Shown one piece after another: positions 7,251 to 14,676 of a stretch of 20,567 bases of DNA. The stretch spans positions 1 to 20,567 of the forward strand of contig JALORM010000032.1 of assembly GCA_025458985.1 (NCBI GenBank), written 5' to 3'. Positions within the stretch are counted from its first letter, which is position 1. Every line of letters begins with the position of its first letter. The translations under genes and the position numbers were made by a program. The notes under the pieces are model-generated. The model was not told the DNA's origin. It did no database searches and worked only from the letters and a program-made list of their open reading frames with translations. The stretch is from Paracoccaceae bacterium. Its GTDB lineage: Bacteria > Pseudomonadota > Alphaproteobacteria > Rhodobacterales > Rhodobacteraceae.

Positions 7251-8057
7251 TTAGCGGAAATTCCCGAGGAATGCCCGCAGGACACGCTCGAGCTTCGCCG
7301 CGCCGAGCGGCGCCATCGCCTTGGTGTGTTCGTGGCTGATCTTTTCGTCCGACAGCCCCGCCGCCATGTTGGTGACGGTCGAGACCGCGGCGACCCGCAG
7401 CCCCAGGAACCGGGCCAGGATCACCTCGGGCACCGTCGACATGCCGACCGCATCGGCGCCCAGCGTGCGGATCGCCCGGATCTCGGCCGGCGTCTCGAAC
7501 GAGGGGCCGGAATACCAGGCGTAGACGCCCTCGGGCAGGGGCACGCCACAGGCCTCGGCCGCCGCCCGAAGCGCGGCGCGCAGGCCGGGGTCGTGGGCCG
7601 CGGTCATCGGCACGAAGCGGGCATCGGTGGCCTCGCCGATCAGCGGGTTCAGGCCCGAGAAGTTGATGTGATCGGACAGCAGCATCAGGTCGCCCGGCCC
7701 GATGTCGGGCCGCAGCGACCCCGCGGCATTGGTCAGGATCAGCGCCTCGGCCCCCAGCGCCTTCAGCACCTCGAGCGGCAGACGCATCGCGGCGGGGTCG
7801 CCCTTCTCGTAGTAATGCGCCCGGCCGCCGAAGACAGCGACGCGCACCCCTTCCAGGTCGCCCACGACCAGGTTGGGGTTGTGCCCCGAGACCCCCGCAT
7901 GGGGAAAGCCGGGCAGGTCGCCGTAGGGGATGGCGGTGCCCGCCACCGTCTCGGCCAGGTGTCCGAGGCCCGATCCCAGGATCAGCCCCACCCGGACCGG
8001 CGCCGCCCCCGCCCGGCCGCGCACCAGGGCGGCCAGGTCCTCAGCGTTCCTTGACAT
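7251..8057 (-). CDS. punA: Purine nucleoside phosphorylase (trimeric, inosine/guanosine type)
   Basis: The enzyme splits purine nucleosides with phosphate into free base and (deoxy)ribose-1-phosphate in the cytosol. The 268-residue protein has the full motif set of the trimeric PNP family: the phosphate loop GSGLG (28-32), GGRAHYYE (77-84), TNAAGS (109-114), GPSFETPAE (184-192) and GMSTVPE (205-211). Asn230 lies in VSTVTNMAAG, and the Glu in SFETP together with this Asn is the purine-recognition pair. Length is normal. Its ATG lies inside the 3' end of the upstream permease gene (17-base overlap), so it is the last gene of the nucleoside ABC operon. That context says the imported substrates are nucleosides. 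The stop is TAA at 7253-7251. Confidence 0.95.
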   Translation of the reverse strand: MSRNAEDLAALVRGRAGAAPVRVGLILGSGLGHLAETVAGTAIPYGDLPGFPHAGVSGHNPNLVVGDLEGVRVAVFGGRAHYYEKGDPAAMRLPLEVLKALGAEALILTNAAGSLRPDIGPGDLMLLSDHINFSGLNPLIGEATDARFVPMTAAHDPGLRAALRAAAEACGVPLPEGVYAWYSGPSFETPAEIRAIRTLGADAVGMSTVPEVILARFLGLRVAAVSTVTNMAAGLSDEKISHEHTKAMAPLGAAKLERVLRAFLGNFR

Positions 8058-9009
8058 AGGGTTGCCCCCCTGCGCGCGGCGGAATGGCCCGCCCGACGAA
8101 GCCCGCCAGCACGATCACCGTCAGGACGTAAGGCAGGGCGTCCAGCGCCGGGACCGGAACCTTGAAGCCGACCGTCCCCTCGATCACGTCGGGCCTGAGC
8201 GCCAGCGCCTGCAGGAAGCCGAACAGCAGGCAGGCGTAGAGCGCATACCATGGCCGCCACTTGGCGAAGATCAGCGCGGCCAGCGCGATGTAGCCGCGCC
8301 CCGCCGTCATCTCGCGCCCGAAACCCGCCTGCAGCGCGGTCGCCATGTAGGCCCCGGCGATGCCGCACAGCACCCCGGTGATGGCCACCGCCGTATAGCG
8401 CAGCCGCACGACCGAGACGCCTGCGGTATCGACCGATTCCGGGTTCTCGCCCACCGCGCGCAGGCGCAGGCCGAACCGGGTGCGGAACAGCACCCACCAG
8501 GTCAGCGGCACTGCGAGAAGCGCGATGTAGACCAGCGCCGTGTGCCCCGAGATCAGCTCGTGGTAGACCGTTCCGATCACCGGCACGTCGCGCAGCGCCT
8601 CGGCGAAGGGCAGCTCGATCGCCTGGAACCGCGCGTCGCCGCTGAGCGGCGGGGTGCGGCCGCCCTGGCCGAAGAGGTTGACCGCGATCAGCACCGTCAG
8701 CCCCGACGCCAGGAAGTTGAGCGCCACCCCCGAGATCAGCTGGTTGCCCCGGAAGGTGATCGAGGCAAGCCCGTGGATCAGCGACAGAAGGATCGAGGCG
8801 ACGATCCCCGCGCCGAGGCCGACCCAGGCCGATCCGGTCAGGAAGGCGACCGCGCCCGAGGCCATCGCGGCCATCAGCATCTTGCCCTCGAGGCCGATGT
8901 CGAAGATGCCGGCCCGTTCCGAGAACAGCCCCGCCAGGCAAGCCAGCAGCAAGGGCGTCGCCAGCCGCAGCGTCGAGTCGAGGATCTGCAGGAGCGTCGC
9001 GAAATCCAT
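8041..9009 (-). CDS. Nucleoside ABC transporter permease (BMP-type system, second permease)
   Basis: This 322-residue inner-membrane permease belongs to the branched-chain-amino-acid/ribose-like permease family used with BMP-family binding proteins (NupQ/YufQ-like). Features are GLFSERAGIFDIGLEGKML (about residues 27-45, the conserved cytoplasmic contact region), eight or so hydrophobic segments, LRAVGENPESVDTAGVSV in the EAA-like coupling loop, and a C-terminal cytoplasmic tail. It would pair with the upstream permease to form the membrane channel. Its ATG shares a base with the stop of that permease (TGATG), and its 3' end overlaps punA by 17 bases, so translation of the block is coupled. 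No truncation is visible. Confidence 0.92.
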   Translation of the reverse strand: MDFATLLQILDSTLRLATPLLLACLAGLFSERAGIFDIGLEGKMLMAAMASGAVAFLTGSAWVGLGAGIVASILLSLIHGLASITFRGNQLISGVALNFLASGLTVLIAVNLFGQGGRTPPLSGDARFQAIELPFAEALRDVPVIGTVYHELISGHTALVYIALLAVPLTWWVLFRTRFGLRLRAVGENPESVDTAGVSVVRLRYTAVAITGVLCGIAGAYMATALQAGFGREMTAGRGYIALAALIFAKWRPWYALYACLLFGFLQALALRPDVIEGTVGFKVPVPALDALPYVLTVIVLAGFVGRAIPPRAGGQPYVKER

Positions 9010-10124
9010 CAGGCGGCCCCCGCCCGGCTGCCCGCCGCGTCCCGCCGCGCGAAGGTCCGGAAGCCCCAGCCGACCAGCATCCGCATCGCGTTGTCGAGCG
9101 CGCCGGTGAACAGGATCACCAGCGCCTGCACCACCGTGCGCAGCTCGATCGGGATCGAGGTCCAGAGGCCGATCTCGGCCCCGCCCTGGTAGAGGATGCC
9201 GAAGAGCAGCGCGGCCAGGAACACGCCCACCGGATGGTTGCGCCCCATCAGCGCCACGGCGATGCCGATGAAACCGGCGCCCTCGGCCGAGTTCAGGACC
9301 AGCCGCTCGCTTTCGCCCATCACGTTGTTGATCGCCATCATGCCGGCCAGCGCGCCCGAGATCAGCATCGACAGCATGATGATCTTGAAGGGCGAGATCC
9401 CGGCATAGACCGCGGCAGGCTCCGACTTGCCGAAGGCGCGGATCTCGTAGCCGAGCCGGGTGCGCCACAGCAGCAGCCAGACGAGCACGCAGGCCAGGAT
9501 CGCCAGCAGGAACGAGATGTTCGCAGGCACCTGCGGGCTGAACAGCCCGCCGATCAGCGGCATGTCGTGCAGCGTCGGCAGGTTCGCCCCCTCGGGGAAG
9601 CGCGACGTCGCGGGGTCCATCGTGCCCGGCGGGCGGAACACGTTGACCAGAAGGTACACCATCAGCGAGGCCGCGATGTAGTTGAACATGATCGTGGTGA
9701 TCACGATGTGGCTGCCGCGCCGGGCCTGCAGATAGGCCGGGATCGCCGCCCAGGCCGCGCCGAAGAGCGCCGCGCCCATCATCGCGGCGGGCAGCGCCAG
9801 CGTCCAGTGCGGCCAGGGCAGCGACAGGCAGACGACGGCGACGCCGAGGCCGCCGAGCTGCGCCTGCCCCTCGCCGCCGATGTTGAACTGCCCGGCGTGG
9901 AAGGCGACCGTCACCGCAAGGCCGGTGAATATGAACGAGGTCGCGTAGTAGAGGGTATAGCCCCAGCCATAGGCCGACCCGACCGCGCCCTCAAGCATCG
10001 TCCGCATCGCCTCGACCGGGTCCTCGCCGATCGCCAGGATGACCAGCGCCGAGATCAGCAGCGCCAGCAGCAGCGACAGGAGCGGCACAAGGACGACATC
10101 GGCCCAGACGGGAAGCTTGGTCAT
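9009..10124 (-). CDS. Nucleoside ABC transporter permease (BMP-type system, first permease)
   Basis: The 371-residue permease corresponds to the longer partner (NupP/YufP-like) in BMP-family nucleoside uptake systems. An N-terminal membrane helix (VVLVPLLSLLLALLISALVIL) precedes a periplasmic loop (AYGWGYTLYYATSFIFTG). FHAGQFNIGGEGQAQLGGLG (about 75-94) is the conserved substrate-pathway and contact region. RAFGKSEPAAVYAGIS is the EAA-like coupling loop, and GFIGIAVALMGRNHPVGV is also typical. The protein looks complete. It starts 40 bases downstream of the ATPase stop and overlaps the next permease gene by one base. It would form a heterodimeric channel with that protein. Confidence 0.92.
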   Translation of the reverse strand: MTKLPVWADVVLVPLLSLLLALLISALVILAIGEDPVEAMRTMLEGAVGSAYGWGYTLYYATSFIFTGLAVTVAFHAGQFNIGGEGQAQLGGLGVAVVCLSLPWPHWTLALPAAMMGAALFGAAWAAIPAYLQARRGSHIVITTIMFNYIAASLMVYLLVNVFRPPGTMDPATSRFPEGANLPTLHDMPLIGGLFSPQVPANISFLLAILACVLVWLLLWRTRLGYEIRAFGKSEPAAVYAGISPFKIIMLSMLISGALAGMMAINNVMGESERLVLNSAEGAGFIGIAVALMGRNHPVGVFLAALLFGILYQGGAEIGLWTSIPIELRTVVQALVILFTGALDNAMRMLVGWGFRTFARRDAAGSRAGAA

Positions 10125-10164
10125 GTGCGGCCCTCCGCAGCGCCGCCGTCACGGACCCGCGCCG

Positions 10165-11584
10165 TCATGCCGCCTTCTCCCCCGCGATGCCCGCCATCAT
10201 CAGCCCCAGTTCCCGCGCGTCGGTCTCGGCCGGCAGGCGCTCGCCCATGATGCGGCCGTCGAACATCACCGCGATCCGGTCGGAAAGCGACAGGATCTCG
10301 TCCAGCTCCACGCTGACCAGCAGGATCGCTGCGCCCGCGTCGCGCAGCTCGATGATGCGCTTGTGGATGAATTCGATGGCGCCGATGTCGACGCCGCGGG
10401 TCGGCTGGCCCACCAGCAGCAGCTTCGGCGCCCGCTCCATCTCGCGCGCCAGGACGATCTTCTGCTGGTTGCCGCCCGAAAAGTTCTTGGCGGGAAGCCG
10501 CGGGTTCGGCGGCCGCACGTCGAAGCGTTCGATCTTGCCCTCGGCGTCGGCCACCAGCTTGCCGTTGTCCATCAGAAGCGCGTTCTTCTGGTAGGCGGCG
10601 TCATGGTGGTAGCCGAAGGCGCAGTTCTCCCAAGCCATGAAATCCAGGATCAGGCCCAGGTGCTGGCGGTCTTCGGGCACATGGGCGATGCCGCGCGCGC
10701 GGCGGGTGCGGCCGTCGGAATGCTTGCCGGTCAGGTCGATCTCCTGCCCGTCCAGGCGCACGGTGCCGGTCGCCTTCTCGATCCCGCCCAGCACCTCCAG
10801 CAGTTCCGACTGGCCATTCCCGGCCACCCCGGCGATGCCGAGGATCTCGCCCGCGCTAACGTGAAGCGAGATGCCGCGCAGCCGTTCCACGCCGCGGTCG
10901 TCCACCACCCGCAGGTTCTCGACCTCCAGGATCGTCCGGCCCGGGCTCGCGGGCTTCTTCTCGACATGCAGAAGCACCTTGCGGCCGACCATCAGCTCGG
11001 CCAGCTGCTCGGGGCTGGTCTCGGCGGTCTTGACCGTCGCCCGTGGGCTCGTCGAGGATCAGGATGTCGGCCTTGCGGTAGAGCGCCTTGAGGATCTCCA
11101 CCCGCTGCTGGTGGCCGACGCTCAGCTCTTCGATCGTCTCGTCGGGATCGACCTCGAGTTCATAGTCCTGCGCCAGCCGCTTCAGCTCGCTGCGCGCCTT
11201 GGCGAGCGAGGGGCGCAGCAGCGCGCCTTCCTCGACGCCGAGGATGATGTTTTCCAGCACGGTGAAGTTCTGCACCAGCTTGAAGTGCTGGAAGACCATG
11301 CCGATGCCGGCGCGGATCGCGGCCTGGCTGTCGGTGATCTCGGTGCGCCTGCCGTCGATCCAGATCTCGCCCGCATCGGCCTTGTAGAAGCCGTAGAGGA
11401 TCGACATCAGCGTCGACTTGCCGGCGCCGTTCTCGCCGATGATGCCGTGGATCGACCCCGGCATGACGCGGATCGAGATGTCCTTGTTGGCCTGGACCGG
11501 GCCGAACGCCTTCGAGATGCCACGCAGCTCGATGGCGGGAGGAGCGGCCGTGTCCGGCCGCTCCGATGTTGCCTTGGCGTCCAT
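10165..11584 (-). pseudogene. Nucleoside ABC transporter double ATPase, interrupted by an internal frame-disrupting deletion
   Basis: BMP-type systems use one polypeptide with two nucleotide-binding domains (NupO/YufO-like, about 510-530 residues). From ATG 11584 the first domain is normal through Walker A GENGAGKST (50-58), signature LSVGHQQ (154-160) and Walker B ILILDEPT (174-181). At about 11043-11038 the frame is lost right after DEPTG. Homology resumes one frame over with ATVKTAETSPEQLAELMVGRKV and runs through a complete second domain (AGVAGNGQSE, FSGGNQQKIVLARE, LLLVGQPTRGVDIG) to the stop at 10165. The missing block is the D-loop, H-loop (ITHKL type) and end of domain one, about 50 residues by comparison with the family as I know it (about 152 bp). 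The start directly abuts the binding-protein stop. With the lesion, transport should fail; all other operon genes are intact, so an assembly fault must be excluded. Confidence 0.9.
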
Positions 11585-12580
11585 TCAGAACGACAGCGCG
11601 GGGCAGCTGTCGTCCGACATGTAGTCATGCACCGCGATCTCGCCCGACGCGATCTTGGCCGCGGCCTCGTCCACCGCCGCCTGCATCTCGGCCGACACCA
11701 GTTCGGCGTTGTGCTCGTCCATCGCGTAGCCGACGCCGCCATTGGCCAGGCCCATGACGTTGATGCCGGGCTGCAGGTCGGTGCCTTCGGTGAAGGCCTC
11801 GTAGACGGCGTTGTCGACGCGCTTGAGCATCGAGGTCAGGACCGACCCGGGCTGCAGGTAGTTCTGGTTGGAATCGACGCCGATCGACAGCTTGCCCTCG
11901 TCGGCCACGGCCTGCAGCACGCCGATGCCGGTGCCGCCCGCGGCGGCGTAGACGACGTCGGCGCCCTGGCTGATCTGGGCCTTGGCAAGCTCGCCGCCCT
12001 TGACGGGATCGTTCCACGCGGCCGGGGTCGTGCCGGTCATGTTTGCGATGATCGTGGCATCGGGGTTCACGGCCTTCACGCCCTGGGCGTAGCCGCAGGC
12101 GAACTTGCGGATCAGCGGGATGTCCATGCCGCCCACGAAGCCGACGGTCCCGCTCTGGCTGGCCATCGCCGCCATCATGCCGACGAGGTAGGATCCCTCG
12201 TGCTCGTTGAACACCACCGACTTCACGTTCGGCTGGTCAACGACCATGTCGATGATCGCGAACTTGGTGTCGGGATAGTCGGGGGCGACCTGGCTCAGCA
12301 CGTCGCCGAAGGCGAAGCCGGTCATCACGATCGGGTTCGACCCCGACTCGGCCAGTCGGCGCAGCGCCTGCTCGCGCTGGGCCTCGGACTGCATCTCGAG
12401 CTCGCGGTAGTTGCCCCCTGTTTCGGCCTTCCAGCGTTCGGCGCCATTGTAGGCGGCCTCGTTGAACGATTTGTCGAATTTGCCGCCCAGGTCGAAGATC
12501 AGCGCGGGTTCGGCCAGCGCCGCACCGGTTGCCAGCGCGGTCGCCGCAGCGGCGCCGAGGATGGTCTTCATGTAGGTCAT
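11585..12580 (-). CDS. BMP-family nucleoside-binding protein of ABC transporter
   Basis: This is the periplasmic substrate-binding protein of the operon. The start is taken at ATG 12580 (MTYMKTILG) because GGAG lies six bases upstream and a signal peptide follows immediately (hydrophobic AAAATALATGAALA, cleavage after ALA at residue 23). A longer in-frame reading upstream has no such support. Mature motifs are those of the BMP (PnrA/Med) family: LIFDLGGKFDKSFNEAAYNG, MTGFAFGD, VVFNEHEGSYLVGMMAA, VGFVGGMDIPLIRKFACGY, VVYAAAGGTGIGVLQA and GVDSNQNYLQPGSVLTSMLK. There is no lipobox cysteine, so it should be a free periplasmic protein. Length (331 residues) is normal. Its stop TGA is directly followed by the ATPase ATG. 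Genomic linkage to purine nucleoside phosphorylase supports a nucleoside ligand. Confidence 0.94.
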   Translation of the reverse strand: MTYMKTILGAAAATALATGAALAEPALIFDLGGKFDKSFNEAAYNGAERWKAETGGNYRELEMQSEAQREQALRRLAESGSNPIVMTGFAFGDVLSQVAPDYPDTKFAIIDMVVDQPNVKSVVFNEHEGSYLVGMMAAMASQSGTVGFVGGMDIPLIRKFACGYAQGVKAVNPDATIIANMTGTTPAAWNDPVKGGELAKAQISQGADVVYAAAGGTGIGVLQAVADEGKLSIGVDSNQNYLQPGSVLTSMLKRVDNAVYEAFTEGTDLQPGINVMGLANGGVGYAMDEHNAELVSAEMQAAVDEAAAKIASGEIAVHDYMSDDSCPALSF

Positions 12581-12661
12581 GGGTTTCTCCCGGTTGGTGT
12601 GCGGCCCGGAGGCTTGCCCCGGCGGCACGGAACTCTGCGGATCTCTGACGGATCGAGCACG

Positions 12662-12691
12662 ATTTAGGGCCGAGCCGGCCGGGGCGGTCAA
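12662..12691 (-). promoter_or_regulatory. Sigma-70-type promoter of the nucleoside uptake operon
   Basis: On the minus strand TTGACC (12691-12686) is separated by 18 bases from CTAAAT (12667-12662), a strong match for a housekeeping promoter in this group. Transcription would start near 12655, leaving a leader of about 75 bases before the binding-protein ATG. I saw no known riboswitch fold in that leader. Confidence 0.62.
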
Positions 12692-12779
12692 TAGGATTGT
12701 GCGAGGATCATGCCGCCTGCGCCTGCGGTGGCGACGAAATCCGCCCGGCCGGCGTGGAGTGACGCTAGGTCAGGCGGCT

Positions 12780-13187
12780 TCAGTCGGTCCGCAGGTCCCT
12801 GCGCAGCACCAGCGCGTCGATCCCGGGCCCGAAGTACGAACGTCGCCGGCCCGCCTCGAACCAGCCTTCGCCGAGGTATAGCCCGCAGGCCGCCGCGTTG
12901 TCGGAAGCGACCTCCAGGAACGCCTCGCGGGCGCCGCGGCGGCGCGCGTGGTCTTGGAAGCGCCGCAGCAGGCGCCGCCCGGTGCCCTGACGGCGCGCGG
13001 GGGCGGGTACCGCGACCGTCAGAAGCTCGGCCTCGCCCGCCAGTGCCCTGCCCAGCAGGAACGACGAGCCCTCGGTCAGGAGGAAGGCGCCGCGGGTGCC
13101 CAGCACGGCCGCGAATTCGTCGGCCGACCAGGCCCGCGGACGGATGAACGACATCCGGTGGAAGATCGACAGTTCCTGCGGGGTCAC
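12780..13187 (-). CDS. rimI: GNAT-family N-acetyltransferase, RimI-like (ribosomal protein bS18 alanine acetyltransferase)
   Basis: This 135-residue single-domain GNAT protein carries the acetyl-CoA-binding motif A (VAVPAPARRQGTGRRLL, Arg/Gln-x-x-Gly-x-Gly at about 65-70). It also has the later AFLEVASDNAAACGLYLGEGWFEAGRRRSYF block typical of RimI, with Asn and the terminal aromatic/acidic positions in place. RimI acetylates the N-terminal residue of ribosomal protein S18. The GTG start (13187-13185) overlaps the tsaB stop as GTGA. The tsaB-rimI pairing is widespread and supports the name. The N-terminal strand is somewhat divergent, so a general GNAT function is not excluded. Confidence 0.87.
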   Translation of the reverse strand: MTPQELSIFHRMSFIRPRAWSADEFAAVLGTRGAFLLTEGSSFLLGRALAGEAELLTVAVPAPARRQGTGRRLLRRFQDHARRRGAREAFLEVASDNAAACGLYLGEGWFEAGRRRSYFGPGIDALVLRRDLRTD

Positions 13188-13846
13188 GGAATGATCTCCG
13201 GCGGCGGGTCGCGCGGCGGTGCGGCGTCGGCGGGGCGAAGGTAGAGGGGGGCGGGCCGCGGGATCGTGCCCGCCGATTCTGCCAGCCGCGCGGCGGCCAG
13301 ACGTCCCATGGCAACCGCTGGGGCCATGGGCTGGGGGGCGACCGGCCGATCAAGGACGCCTGCGGTGCGCTCGGCTGCGTCGCCCGCGACCGCAGCGGCG
13401 CCGAAGGCCCAGGCGGGCAGCGCATCGAGGCTTGCCAGCGCCGCCGGCGGAGGGGTGTCCGGGCCGAAGAGCTGAAGGTAGACGCTGTCCCTGCGTGCAT
13501 CGAGTGCGGCAAGCACCGGGCGCGGCAGGCCGAAAGCGGCCGCGTCGAGCGTGGTGACGCCGACCGCCGGAATGCCAAGCGACAGCGCAAGGCCCCGGGC
13601 GGCCGCCACCGACAGCCGGACGCCGGTGAAGTTCCCCGGACCCGTCCCGGCCGCGAGCGCGTCAAGATCACGCCAGCCGAAGCCCGCACCGGCAAGCATG
13701 TCCTGCAGCATCGGCATAAGGCGTTCGGCCTGGCCCTTGTCCATCGCCTCGTCGCGCGCGGCCAGAACGCGATCGCCACGAAGCAAAGCGGCCGCGCAAT
13801 GCGCGGCCGATGTGTCGAAGGCAAGGATCAGGGGGTCAGGCCGCAA
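13184..13846 (-). CDS. tsaB: TsaB, tRNA threonylcarbamoyladenosine biosynthesis protein
   Basis: TsaB is the inactive paralogue that dimerises with TsaD in the complex making the t6A modification at position 37 of ANN-decoding tRNAs. Visible motifs are ILAFDTSAAHCAAALL near the N-terminus (ASKHA phosphate-1 region), a helix with KGQAERLMPML, and the hallmark GTGPGNFTGVRLS at 67-79. The 220-residue length is normal. The start appears to be TTG at 13846, inside the last codons of the nifU-like gene, with GAGG nine bases upstream; no ATG or GTG exists before the first conserved strand. The 3' end overlaps rimI. Coupled translation nifU-like, tsaB, rimI is likely. Confidence 0.92.
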   Translation of the reverse strand: MRPDPLILAFDTSAAHCAAALLRGDRVLAARDEAMDKGQAERLMPMLQDMLAGAGFGWRDLDALAAGTGPGNFTGVRLSVAAARGLALSLGIPAVGVTTLDAAAFGLPRPVLAALDARRDSVYLQLFGPDTPPPAALASLDALPAWAFGAAAVAGDAAERTAGVLDRPVAPQPMAPAVAMGRLAAARLAESAGTIPRPAPLYLRPADAAPPRDPPPEIIP

Positions 13847-14396
13847 CCGGCCGCACCTCGACCACCTCGGGGATGTAGTGCCGGAGCAGGTTCTCGATCC
13901 CCATCTTGAGTGTCAGCGTCGACGAAGGGCAGCCCGCGCAGGCGCCCTGCATGTGGAGATAGACCACGCCGCGGTCGAAGCCGTGGAACGTGATGTCGCC
14001 GCCATCCTGCGCCACGGCAGGCCGCACGCGGGTGTCGAGCAGCTGCTTGATCTGTTCGACGATCTCGGCGTCGGGACCGTCGTGGGCGGCGTGGCCGCCG
14101 CTGTCATCTGAGCCTTCCAGCGCAGGCTGGCCGGACTGGAAATGCTCCATCACCGCGCCGAGGATGGCGGGCTTGACGTGATCCCAGTCGATCCCCTCGG
14201 CCTTGGTCACGGTGACGAAGTCGTTGCCGAGGAAGACGCCGGTCACGCCGTCCACCGAAAAGATCCGGCGGGCGAGCGGCGAGCGCGCCGCGGCGTCGGC
14301 TGTCGGAAAGTCCGCCGTGCCAGTGTCGAGCACGCTTTGCCCGGGCAGGAACTTGAGGGTCGCCGGATTCGGCGTGGATTCGGTCTGGATGAACAT
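13836..14396 (-). CDS. NifU-family Fe-S cluster scaffold/carrier protein
   Basis: This 186-residue protein has two domains. Residues 3-88 are the Nfu N-terminal domain, beginning IQTESTPNPATLKFLPG, the universal start of this family. Residues about 110-180 are the NifU C-terminal domain, with the cluster-binding CAGC at 153-156 in ACAGCPSSTLTLKMGIENLL. A Gly/His/Asp-rich linker (about 97-108) joins them. Such proteins carry a 4Fe-4S cluster to client enzymes such as radical-SAM proteins and aconitase. Its start follows GGAG, and a good promoter lies about 30 bases further up. It heads the unit with tsaB and rimI. Length and both domains are complete. Confidence 0.94.
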   Translation of the reverse strand: MFIQTESTPNPATLKFLPGQSVLDTGTADFPTADAAARSPLARRIFSVDGVTGVFLGNDFVTVTKAEGIDWDHVKPAILGAVMEHFQSGQPALEGSDDSGGHAAHDGPDAEIVEQIKQLLDTRVRPAVAQDGGDITFHGFDRGVVYLHMQGACAGCPSSTLTLKMGIENLLRHYIPEVVEVRPVAA

Positions 14397-14423
14397 GGGT
14401 CCGATCTCCGCGGGATACGGTCG

Positions 14424-14452
14424 GATATGCGCCTGAGGGGCACGGGAGTCAA
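14424..14452 (-). promoter_or_regulatory. Sigma-70-type promoter of the nifU-like/tsaB/rimI unit
   Basis: The minus strand carries TTGACT (14452-14447), a 17-base spacer and CATATC (14429-14424), 27 bases upstream of the nifU-like ATG. Five of six bases match the -35 consensus, and the -10 has the weak form common in this group. Confidence 0.6.
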
Positions 14453-14470
14453 GGTTTGGAACGATTCTAA

Positions 14471-14521
14471 GTTGCCGGAGCCGCGCTTCCGTGGCGCGGC
14501 GATTGTCGCCTTGGCGGCAAC
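14471..14521. repeat. Nested inverted repeats in the divergent intergenic region
   Basis: The outer arms are GTTGCCG (14471-14477) and CGGCAAC (14515-14521). Inside lies GCCGCGC (14480-14486) with GCGCGGC (14494-14500). An alternative small stem is TTGTCGCC with GGCGGCAA (14503-14520). The 280-base gap between the nifU-like and pilin-like genes otherwise holds a run of seven T (14572-14578) and an AT-richer stretch before 14677, with no clear promoter for the pilin-like gene. The function of the structure is unknown. Confidence 0.5.
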
Positions 14522-14676
14522 GGAAATCAGGGAGAAGACGCCCGCCTGCTCAAGATCGCCGTTCGCCTGCGTTTTTTTCTGCTTTTGCCATCATGGCGCC
14601 GCATTCGGATCGGACAAAGAAGTCACCACATCTTGTGGCTGTTGTTTCTGTAACCGCAATAATTGCAGATAGTCCG

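Noticed and set aside
12581..12661. Purine riboswitch in the leader of the nucleoside operon
   Set aside because: The leader of about 75 bases lacks the conserved purine-aptamer core and three-way junction pattern.
10871..12667. A 598-codon plus-strand reading frame across the ATPase and binding-protein genes
   Set aside because: It is antisense to two clearly assigned genes, with a biased His/Asp/Arg composition and no domain.
12711..12779. Small open stretch after rimI, ending in MILAQSY
   Set aside because: It has no start codon with a ribosome-binding site apart from a seven-codon ATG peptide, and no recognisable homology.
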